Shown in pieces: positions 26,051 to 38,000 of a stretch of DNA of 64,000 bases. The notes beneath the pieces were generated by a model, which had not been told where the DNA came from, did not search any database, and saw nothing but the letters and a program-made list of their open reading frames with translations. Each line of letters begins with the position of its first letter. Position 1 is the stretch's first letter. Where the stretch lies: the NCBI GenBank assembly GCA_903813345.2, contig CAIIXF020000005.1, forward strand, positions 30,135,375-30,199,374, given 5' to 3'. The position numbers and the translations under genes are program-made. The DNA is from Owenia fusiformis. Taxonomy: Eukaryota > Annelida > Polychaeta > Sabellida > Oweniidae.

Positions 26051-29000
26051 CTGAAGCTAATGTCATTAGCATATAAGTCCATGAAGCCCTTTACATTAAA
26101 GACTGCAAAATCTCTATAATTTACCAAATGCCTCAACTGATAGACATAAATTCTATGATTTATGGCCCAATATATGACCCAAATTTTTATTCTGTTCACT
26201 GTTAAAAGACCAAATACTCGATTATAGACCAGTAAATCAATTAGTAATTGGGACGTCACTTATCATATTAGAATTGAATATAAGGTCATTTCAAATCACT
26301 GATTTATGATATGTTGAAAATGTTTACAATAACGCAAGTTTAGGCAAAATTAAATCTTTCACAGCATCTGAAAAATATGGTAGAATACAGGTTCATTATG
26401 GTATCTACTTACTTGTTTGGCTAGAAGTTCCGTTTCTTCAGTCTCACTTACTGATGGCACATTGCGACGTGAACGTCCACGACGTGATGGGGCCTTCTCC
26501 AGCTCTGATTGGAGGGCTTGGATGATGTCATCCTTCTCACGTAACTGCTCCTAAGGTAACATATACAAGAGTTATTTGATGAAAAATGAGTTTCGAAACC
26601 TCCATAATATTCTTATTCAGTGAGACTTCCTATATCTCTTATTTGTCCTATGTTCCAACATAAGGCAAAGTTTGTTAGTTTCAATATTTCTTTTACAAAA
26701 GTTCAAGAGAGAGCATATGTTGTGTAAGTTTGACAAAGTAACATTCCAGTCACTTTAAAAACAAGCTCCGGGCTATATAACTTACTGCAAGACTAGATTC
26801 AGAGTCTGTATCTGCCGAGCCTGTTTGAGAGGCAGACTTTAGCTTTTCAATCTCTGCATCTTTCTTTTTCATGATCTGTTCCAAGCCCTGCACAAGTTTG
26901 TCTCTGTCATGGCGGAATGTGTTCAGATCGTCCTCTAACTTATTTATTTGGTCATCTTTTTCCTGAATACATAAAGATTTAACTAAGGCTTAATATGCCA
27001 CCTGTTTAGCATGTAACTGATGAGCATGATGAGAAAATTACCATTTCTCATATCAAAGCTTTATGAGATGAATAAACACAAAGAGATCACACGTCTCAAA
27101 CACATGACATCTGGTTATGACACAGCGACACAGTGTTTGAGTTTTTTCACAATAGTTTTAATTGACAGATTTCCAAAAAATGAATCATTTCAGTGAAGTA
27201 CAGTCTTTCAATTTAGTAATTTACAAAGTTTTATCTTATTTATTATATTTATTAGTTTTTTATTATCTAAAGTGTACCTTATTTTGGGTTATTAGAGATG
27301 TGATCTTCAATTTAATCGTGTCTTTCTCTTTGTTTTCTGATTGTAGTATCTGTTTGTGGTCCTCCTTGGTTTGCAGCTTGAGGTTTTCAATTTCCCTGCG
27401 GCTTTCTGATACACATCAACAATGAAAAGGTTAACAAGACACATAGTGATAAATAGTGCACTTTTAAGAGCAAAATAGCCACAATCTAATCAGATCTTAG
27501 TATTAGTTCACTCTAGCATCTGTACAACAAAATTCCAGTTAATCAGAAAAGTTGGTTTCCTAGAATATCGATTTACAAGATTTATGAGTCGCCCGTCAGT
27601 CTGCCCTAAAAGCTGCACAAGAAAATATCAATAAAGCACTTTTTGAAAGAGCGATAAAAATCTAATATGAGAAATGGGAGAAGTGAAAATTTAATAAAAG
27701 AATTCTACTATAAAGTCCCAAAGACAAAGGCACAGTATATAACCATTCTGCCATTACAGTATTTCCAGTAAGTTAAAACAATATACTCTACCAGATAATA
27801 ATTTTTCCAGTTCTTTAAGCTCATTATTGGTGTCCGTCATATCTCTGTGAAGGATGGACTTGTCGTGTTCCAACTTGGTGATGGTGCCTTGTAGAGTTTT
27901 CACTTGGGCCTCCAGCTGTGCTTGCACTGAACTCATCTGGAGGATAATAGTACATGTAGATGAAATATAGGAAAGGAGACACATGCCTTGGAGTTGTCAT
28001 ATGCTTTAAATACAATACATTTCCATGTATTTTTGTTAATGCAAATTTTACATTGAATTATGGTCAGAGAACAAGTGACTGAATATTTCAATCAAAGAAA
28101 CTCAGTCTAAAATTGTATGTTTTTTTTTATCTAAAGTTGTAGAATTTCAAATGCTTACATCAGTCTTGGAGACCTGAGCAGCTTTCAATTGAACCTCTGT
28201 CTCTTTGATTCGCTTGCTGGATTCCATAGTGTTCTGCTGCAGAGACATGTGCCTTTCATTCAATTCACCAAGCTCTATAGGTAATAAAGCAAAACGACAT
28301 CAAACATAAAACAGCAAAACCACATCATACGTATAAGAGTACAATGTTCATCATTCTTTTAAAAACTGTGACCAATGAACTAAAGATAGGAAATTGATGC
28401 AAAGGAGCCAATCTTATCATTATCATTTTTGTACAGCAATGTAAACATGTTAGCATGTAACAATGAAATAGCTACAGGAATTATACATATATTCAGTTTT
28501 TTTTATCCAAATCCAATGCATTGCATACCTTTTGTGATTTTTGATATCTCCTCATCCCTCTGATTGAGTACATCCTCCTGTAGCTGAGCAGTCTTCTCCA
28601 TCTCTTCCATTGCTCCTCTTAGCTGGTTGATCAGCATCTCATTAGACTTGTGATCTGCAAACACATTTGTGATCAACAGTCTTATTACCTATATAGTCTT
28701 ATTGTAGGATTTAAAGCCTGGGATAAAATATCCTTTGCTACCAAACCAATTTTATGAAGGGCTCCCTCCCCTTGTTAAACTGTAACAAATATTGAAGTTA
28801 GATTATCACTTCATTAGACTTGTGATCTACAAGCAGATGTGTGATCTACAGCCTTATAGGATTTAAAGGCTGGGACAAAATGTCTTCCCTGAAAACCAAT
28901 TTCATAAAGGCTTGGACGACCTTCCTCTTGTCTGTTAAACCATATCAAATACTGAAGTTAGATTATCACTAATCAACGTTTTTATGTAATCTCATTATGT

Positions 29001-32000
29001 ACATCTACATAAGATTTTACCTTTCAAAGCAAGCTCATATTTGCTGCATTCTCCATCTATCTTGGTCATGAGATCTGTAATTGTAGTATTCTTGGTCTTG
29101 ATTCGTTCTTCTTTCTTCGCTAGCAGTCTCTCCAGATCAGCTAGTTGTTTTTTGACAGAATTGTGCTCTTCTTCTAACTCTTTGTATTTGCCACTATTAC
29201 TCTCAGCCTCTAGCTGTTGAAATATAATACACATAAGTAAGTGATATGTCCCCTTTATAGAAGGAAGTCGTTAATATGGCCAACTGTTTCAAAGAAAGAA
29301 TTCAGATATTTGAAATAACAGTACATGTAGTTTCTTAATGTTCCATATCTAGAGTACAATTTTTACAGATTTGAGTACAATTGAATAGTGGTACTGGGTG
29401 TTACAGATTTGAGTATAATTGAAAAGTGGTACTGGGTGTGACAGATTTGAGTACAATTGAATAGTGGTACTGGGTGTGACAGATTTGAGTACGATTGAAT
29501 AGTGGTACTGGGTGTCACAGATTTGAGTATAATTGAAAAGTGGTACTGGGTGTGACAGATTTGAGTATAATTGAAAAGTGGTACTGGGTGTGACAGATTT
29601 GAGTACAATTGAATATAGTGGTACTGGCTGTGACAGATTTGAGTACGATTGAATAGTGGTACTGGGTGTCAGAGGTTTGAGTACAATTGAATAGTGGTAC
29701 TGGGTGTAGAATTCAGATATAGAATTCTACAATTTTTAGTTTGTGTCAGTATAAAAGAAGGCTCTAGAGAAGATCTCCTAAAAAACTTGTAAATACAGAA
29801 ACATCTACAATGTTCTATTTCACGGTTGTAAGCAGAAATCATGTGCATTTCTATATAAGTAGATTTAGGTGCCATCAATGCTTGAAATGACATAATGCAT
29901 GGTACAGACATGTACAGATAGCATCTCAATGATCTCCCCAGGATTTTATCTCAAGTGGGTGCAAATTCTAAATCTCACGATTTAAACCAAATTTGGTCAA
30001 AATATGGCTTATTTTCATGATTTTTCTAATTTTTAAGTGGGTCCAACCCTGTTTTTAAAATCACAGAAGGGTGCTGCGCTCACTTGCTTTAATGCTGGGG
30101 AGATCACTGCACCTACATATACCTTGGATGAGCTGATAGTCTCTTTGAGTTGTGTATTTCTCTCATCTAATGAGCGTTTAGCTTTCTCAGATTCACTTAA
30201 TTTATCTTCAAGTTCATTCAGCTGTTTGTGCTGCTCTTCTAGCTTCTGTGAGGCTTCCTGAAGCTGGCCTCTGAGGTTAGATTCTCTCTCTTGTGTCTAC
30301 ACAACAACACACAGCATTGGTTAGTTGTAATAACAAGCTATACGAGGGGTGATCAATAAGTAATGGACACTTTTTTACGCGGTCAGGTCTGATGCAAAAC
30401 ATTCATGTAAATAGGTGTCCATTAATTATTGATCACCCCTCATACGTTAGTTGTAAAGAGTATAAGGAACAACACAAAAAGAACCCTACTGATGGAACTG
30501 TCATGAAAATTCTCAAGTTTAAAGAAACAAAGTATGGAAAACTAGAATGGGTTGAAAGAAAGCGTGAAGTGACAAGACACTACGTATACTACTCTACCTT
30601 ATCAACTTGTTCCTGTAGTAAGGTGGTTTCATTTTTCAGCAGACTGATCTGTTTGTTATAGGCATCAATAGAGCTTTCTCTGGTGTCAAGGTCATGTGAC
30701 AGGTCATCAAGGTACTTCTGTTTCTCTGCTAGAGCACTGGACATTTCTTTGGTGCGGTTAGTTTCTTCAGCAATCTTTGACTCTAATTCTCTAACCTTCA
30801 CCTTTTAGGGAAATAAAGTGAATGTTGTGATTTACAAATACCACCTAGCAGCAGATTCAATCAATCAATTATACTGCTGTCCTACAATAACTTTCTGGAA
30901 ATCAGTGAATACTAAGATAGAATAAAAGATATAAGGAACTTTAAATTAGATACACATGCATTGATTTCATTCAGACACGGCACCCTATCACCCTGTATTT
31001 ATTACACATCATGTTGATAATTCTATATTTAAGAAAATGGAGATTAAACCTTTAGATTAATACCTGGTAATGACCACTTTAGCCCAAAATTGTGTTTTGT
31101 TTTATTAAGCAGTGAAATAATATACTATTGTGAATCAACACTTCTAGGATAGTTTACCTTAAGAGTCTCAATTTCATGGCTGCTGTCTTCAACTACAGCT
31201 TTCTCTGCATCTTGTTTGGTCTTCACAACTTCTTCAAGATCAACTATCTTTGCATCCCTTTTAGCCAAGACACTATCCTTGGACTTTAAGCCATCTTTAA
31301 GTTTCTGTATGGTCTCATCACGGTTTGTCAATTCTAGTTGTACGGATTTAATAGCAGATTCCAAGTCTGTAATCTTGACTTGTTTATCTTCTATAGTCGT
31401 CTGGAGTTCTTGTAGTTTATTGTTTTTAAGACTCAAGTCAGTTTCCAATGTATTCTCTAATTCAATCGCATTTGTTTCCTTTTTATTGAGTTCATCTTTA
31501 AGCGCTTTACATTTCACAACAAAGTCAGCAATTTGTTGATTAAGGGAGTTTTCAGATTCTTTTAATGTTGATATTTGGGATTCAAGATTGGCAAGACTTG
31601 TTTTGTAGTCTTCGGAGTTCTTCTCAATATTGTTCAAAGCTTCTAGTTTTAACTGAGACTGCATTTCAAGATCACTTTCTAGTTGATTTATTTTAGATTT
31701 AAGTTCTTTCTCTTTCACTTTACATTGTGAAAGTTCAGTAATGCGATTCTGTTCCGAATCCCTGGCATCATTTAGTTCATTTGTTAGACTGGTCAATTTT
31801 GCACTTTTGTCTTTAAGCTCATTAGTTTTCTGAGCATATTCCTCTAAAGTTGATTTTAATTGTTCATTAACGACTGCAATCTTTGATTCAAGTTCATTAA
31901 CTTTTTCTTTTGTATCATTCTCACTTGATGCCAGGTCTTTTTTTAATTCACTGTCAGCATCATTCAGTTTATTCAAGTCAGTTTCCAACTGTACATTTTG

Positions 32001-35000
32001 TTTCTCGAGTCTCCTACATTTATCACTTAGATTGTCAAGGATGTCTTCAAGTTGGGTGACCTTCTCTGCAGCAGTGTCAGCTTTCTCTTGGGCAGTTTTA
32101 AGTTCTGTTTGAAGAGACTTAACATTCACTTCAAATTTACTAGCTTTGTCCTCGACTTCTTCCTTATACTGAACCTCGGTATGAAGTTTATGTTCTAGGT
32201 CCCCAATTGTAACATTGAGCTCCTCAACCAGGGATAAGTTTTCATTCGCCATTTCTAGAGACATTTCTAGTCCATTTACTTTGGAATGAAGTTCATCGAT
32301 TGTATTACAATATCGGTGTTTCTCAATTTTTTCTTTTTCTAGTTCATCTCTGAGCTGATCTAGTTCATATTTCAGACTGTCATCAAGTTTATTTGATGTG
32401 GTACCATTGTTAGATAAATCCTCAAGCTGGGTAATCCTGTTCTCCAATCTCTTAACATTATTCCTACATTCTTTGTGGAGTTTCTGCTCATTCTGAAGCT
32501 CAGATTCAATATTCTGAAGCTTTGTTTCCATTTCCTCTGCAGCATTTGCAGCCTCTTCAGTAACACTAGATAGTTTCAATTCAAGTTCCTTCATTGTATC
32601 TGCATTATGTGTAGCAGTTTCAGACTGTTGGGTCTCTGCTTTGTTTGTTTCAGCCTCTAGTTCTTTGATCCTGGCCTGCAGTTCTTGGACTTGACTATCC
32701 CTGTCAACCATTAACTCCTGCACTCTGAATGCCTCAGTTTCCAAGACAGACATGTTGGACTTTGCATCACTATAAGCTGCCAGCTCTTGTTGATATTGCT
32801 GCTTCAGTTCAGCAAGTTGAGTCTCCAATGCAGCAATGGACTGCTCTTTCTTGCCTATCACAATTTCCAAATTGCTCTCACCGATTTTCTTCTTTGTGAT
32901 CTCTTCATTAGCTTCATCGAGGTCATGAGATAGGACTTTCACAGTTTGCTCAAGTGATTCAGTCTTTTCCTTCATGGCACTTAATTCATCTTTAAGATCT
33001 TGACTGGTATCAGTGTATCTCCTTGCTTTCTCCTCTGTATGTTTGAGCTTCTCCTGAGTTTGGTCCCTCTCCTTCTCTACCTCTCCAAGCTTTGCCTCCA
33101 ACTCCTCTTTGCCAGCCTTCATAGCTTCACATTTTTCTTCCAACTGCACATAGTCTTTATATTGATCCTGAAGGGAGGTTTCTGTTTGTTCCAGACTGTC
33201 TTTTAGTTCCTTAACAGATGTTTGCATCTCAGATAATTTCATTTCAAGTTCCTTTTGGGCTTTTTCTTTCATTGACAGTTCAGATTTCAGATCAGATATT
33301 TCTGAATTGTTTTTAACGAGAGTTTCTCCATTTTCACTAGCCATCTCGAGGGATGTTTCTAAACCAGCTATCTTGGCTGGAAAAAGAAAATATTTACATA
33401 CAGTTTCTCGGTAGATAGTTGGAAGAGAAATGTATCATTGGATTTGCCTTGAACATTAACTGCTCAATTAATGTCTCCAGCAGCACACTGATCAATGCCA
33501 ACATTTTTATTCAAATTCAACATCACCTATTTTGCCAAGCCTAAGCCAAAGTAATTAGGCAAGTTCATGTCACATGCTCACTTTTTCCAAGTCTCGTTTC
33601 AAAACTCTAACATTTTGATTTTTCATGGTTTAAACTGTATATGAACCACCAGATCATCACTTCTGTCTTAAATCAAAGATCGTTAAACAAGTTTCATTAA
33701 AGCTGTAGTTAACTATGAATCACTTTACTAAAGAAATATACCTTGAAGTTGTGAGATTGTTCCATCTCTGTCCTTTAGACTGGCTTTTAGGCTCTCAATG
33801 TCTGTGGTACCTAGCAACAAAGCAAAGAGTTTATACTTTATGTACTGTTTATAAAAAGAGAAATATTAGTATTTAGTACATTCAATGAAACAATTTCAGA
33901 TACTCGTGGTACATAAGTCAAAATTATTTAATTAGAGGAAAACAAGACTGACTTTAACTTGAAATAATTTGAACATCCTATGATTTTCACGGACTGCAAT
34001 TTTTGCTTTCTTATTCCAAAATTATGCTGAAAGTATAAGTACCTTGTGTAATCTGTTGTTCCAGCTGTGTACTATATGCCTTTGCCTCTAGAAGACTCGC
34101 TCTTTCCTTTACTAGTTCAGCCTCAACATTCTCAACTTCCTAAAATTCATATACATTTAAATTTTTCTAAATATAATTCAATTTCTCCATTTCCAGACAA
34201 TAAAAGGTTACAATACAAATTCAGTGTTCCTTTGCAGGTCATGGGCTTATAACGGAAAATGCTCTTATTCATTGTAGAACTAATTTTACCTGTTTCACAT
34301 CAGAATGTGTCATGAATTTACTGTTCTTCAAATCCATTATTAAGATCATAAAATTTCTAATTAAATGAGTCTGAATGATTTACAGTGAAAGAGATGTCCA
34401 AATGAAATATAAGATTACCTTATATTTTTGTTCTAAACTTGAGTCGAGTTCAGCGATCTTTGCATCTTTCTCCGTGACTTCCACTTGTAGATTTTCAAGT
34501 TTTTGGTTAGCTTGTGAAATAGTGCTGGTTAGGTCAGATAGATGGCTCTGTTGAACAGTGCCCTCTTTTGATAGTGCGTCTGTTAGAAAAGAAAAATAAA
34601 TAGATAAGTAATTATTCTAAACCATGCAGAAGCTTACAATAAATATAAATAAAATACACAAAGGCTCTTATTCTAATTCGAATCTTCTGTGCTTTATATA
34701 CCAGGTCGTTCAATAAGTTCTCATAATTTTGCTCTCATTTTAAGAGTTTTTTATATTTTTCCATGAAAATTTCACAGACGATGCAGAATGTATCTGTGTA
34801 ACAACTCTGCAAAGATTATGTATTAATTCTAATGGTTGTGGAAATGGCGGTTGCTATAGTAACGTCAAAAATCGGTAGGCGGGGCAACTTTATTTGATCG
34901 TAAAATCCATGGATGTAGTTAGATTTCATCTTGAAATGTCATATGTTTTATCTGAAAGATTTGCAACCATAGAAACAGGTTTTGACATCAGTGTGAAAGA

Positions 35001-38000
35001 TGCAACTTTTCTGAGTATAGTTATTACTGTGACATCACATAAAAAGGTATGACATCACAGAAAAGGTTTCAATAGAGAGACCCAAGATGGCAGCTGACTG
35101 TGGTCTTGTGAAAAGTCAAGATGAAATTCAAATTCAAATCCGTAGTGTGATAAGATTTTGTGTGTTATCCAAGAAATCAAGAGGAGAAACAATAAAAGCA
35201 GTTCAAGATATTTATGGAAAGGAGTTAATGAGCACACCTACCATATACCAATGGTATCAAAGGTTTGGTTCAGAGGGAAGAAAATCTGTGATGGATGAAA
35301 AACGGACTGGCAGACCGGTAAAAGTCACCAACCCAAAGGCTGTTGAAAGAGTTAAGACAGTTCTAGATGATGATCGCCGCATCTCTGTACGGGAACTTAG
35401 TGAGAATGTGAACATTAGTATAGGTAGAACACACTTCATTCTGAAAGAGAAGCTTAAAATGAACCTCATGTGTGCTAAATGGGTGCCAAAGGAGTTAACT
35501 AGTGACCAGAGAGCCCGCAGAGTTGAGGTTTCCCAAGAATTTCTAAGACGATACCAAGATGAAGGGGATAGTTTTCTTCAACGAATTATCACATGCGACG
35601 AGGTGTACGTCAGCTATTATGAGCCCCTTGGGAAGAGAGCATCAAGTGGTTGGAGAACTAAGAACTCACCTACTCCCATTTCAACCCTGGCAAAACTGAC
35701 CAAAAATGACGGCAAGGTGATGTTCATTGTGTTTTTGGATAGCTCTGGGGTGCTGCTTACGCATGCAATTCCTGATGGTCAGAGAATAAACAAGGACTAT
35801 TATGCAATGGTAAGCTTATTCATTATTAATAAATTAATCAATATAAGAGTAAAAACATTAAATCAAATCAAATTTAAAATCAGATTTGAACTATAAAAAT
35901 GGTTAAGTACAAATGTTAAAGGCATTAGTATCCTATCCTACTGACTATTTCAGGTTCTCAAGAGGCATCTCAAACGGGCCTTCTCAAAGAAACGCCCCCT
36001 CCTAGAGTTGGCGACAAGAATATTTCATCAGGATAATGCCCCGTGTCACCGGGCAGAACTTGTACTGAACACCATAGGAGAACTCGGAATGGAAGTTCTC
36101 CCACAGGCACCATATTCACCTGATGAAGCCCCTTGCGACTTTGGCGTGTTTGGCCGAATGAAAGATGAGCTGAGAGGTTTTCGATTTGCATCGACAGAAG
36201 ATTTGCAGAATGCAGTCCAAAATGCTCTCAGAGCTAGATTTCCTGATGGATTCCATAAAATCTTCCAGGATTGGGTAGAACGTCATCGAAAGTGTGTCGC
36301 ATCCAATGGACATTATTTTGAGCATTTAAAGTAGGAATAGAAACATTTACCCCATACTATTTCATGGGATAAATGGGACTACATGACATTAAAAGACTTG
36401 TTACTCTCCACAATGTTGAACTGAATTATATGCCACTATGACGTCAAATAATCTGCCCCGCCTACCCATTTTTCATGTTACTATAACAACCGCCATTTTC
36501 ACGACCATTAGAATTAAAACTTAATTTTTGCAGGGTTGTTACACAGATACATTCTGCATCGTCTGTGAAATTTTCATGGAAAAATATAAAAAACTCTTAA
36601 AATGAGAGCAAAATTATGAGAACTTATTGAACGACCTGGTATTATCACTACCTTCATGCAAAACAGAGAAAATATTTTTAATAAAAATATATATATTTCA
36701 ATCTTAAATATATATAAAATTCCAATAAATATTAATCTGCTTGGCAAAAAGTCCATAAAACGCATATAAAATCAGAAATAAAATCTTTAAAACTCCAAAT
36801 GGCTATCGTCAGTGTCTTTACTTAAAAGCTTTAGCAAGTGAACGACGTTTGATTCGTCCCCTAGTGTTATAAGGTCTACTTGATGTGCCAGTTTTAGGTT
36901 TTACATTTGAGTCGGGGCACTCCACTATTTTCCTTTTTTTAGTCGTTGTTACAATGGCTCTTCCTGGAGATTCAGGTGAAATTCTCCGTTGACGTTTTTG
37001 TCCATTAATTTTTACTTGTAAAGTCGATGCCTGGCTCATGCGTAACATGCTCGCTTTTGTTTGTCTGACGCCTGTTTCTTTAGAATGACTCTCAACCGGT
37101 CTTTTACCCAGGGGTTTACCCCTGTTCGAATTGATGTTTTTCTTCAGAGATATTATTCGCCTTTGTTGTGTATTGGAGAGGGACATGTTGCTAGGTTGCA
37201 ACACTTTGTTAGGGGTAGATTCTTTGTTTGGGGTAGAAGTAGATGGCAGGGTACTGACATTTACAGTGACATCACAAGTCAAGGAAGATACATCCTTTAA
37301 GTTATCATAATGTTTTTCAGTTTGTGGTATGATGGACGTTTCCAAACGGAATTTGAAGACATCTTTGGGGCTCAATAGGGGACTAGGCTTTGAGGTGCCA
37401 AAATTGAAGACAGGTTGTTTTGGGGTACCTGGTTGGGGAGAGTCACAAAACTGTAGACCCGGAATATTGAAGTCTTTAAGTAAAAGGCTCAATCTTGGTG
37501 GTGTCTTTATGCATTGATCTGCATATACTTGACCACTTGGCACCAGAGCATATTCTGGTAAATCATCCAGTATATTTGGTAAGTTATGTGCTCCACTTTG
37601 TAAGTTCTCTATATCAGTTTCCCTAACACTATCATTGTGTATCACATCAGGGCCACTTTGGAATACATCAGGGCTAGAGGTTGATAGGTTAAGCTGTACA
37701 ACTGGTGGAAGTGATATAACCGAGACCTGCTTTGATATTGACTGTTGTTTTAAACCAACTAGTTCTGGTGTCTGTTCTGAACTAGATAGCCTCGAGTAGA
37801 GAGCGGATGCCATTCCAGAATCACTAGACTGAGATATTGGCCTTGATTGTCCATCAGATGACTGAGATATTGGCCTTGATTCTCCATCAGATGATTGAGA
37901 TATTGGCCTTGATCGTCCATCAGATGATTGAGATATTACCTTTGATTGTCCATCAGGTGACTGAGATATTGGTCTTGATTGTCCTTCAGATGACAGATTT

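Noticed and set aside
29363-29929. Minus-strand frames with repeated [13 protein letters not shown]
   Set aside because: They are by-products of the 38-bp minisatellite inside an intron.
23389-34579. A separate coiled-coil gene downstream of a KIF20B that ends at 36818
   Set aside because: The donor at 38500 and acceptor at 34579 match in phase, all later phases fit, segments such as [20 protein letters not shown] resemble the human KIF20B stalk, and the last exon has the KIF20B C-terminus.
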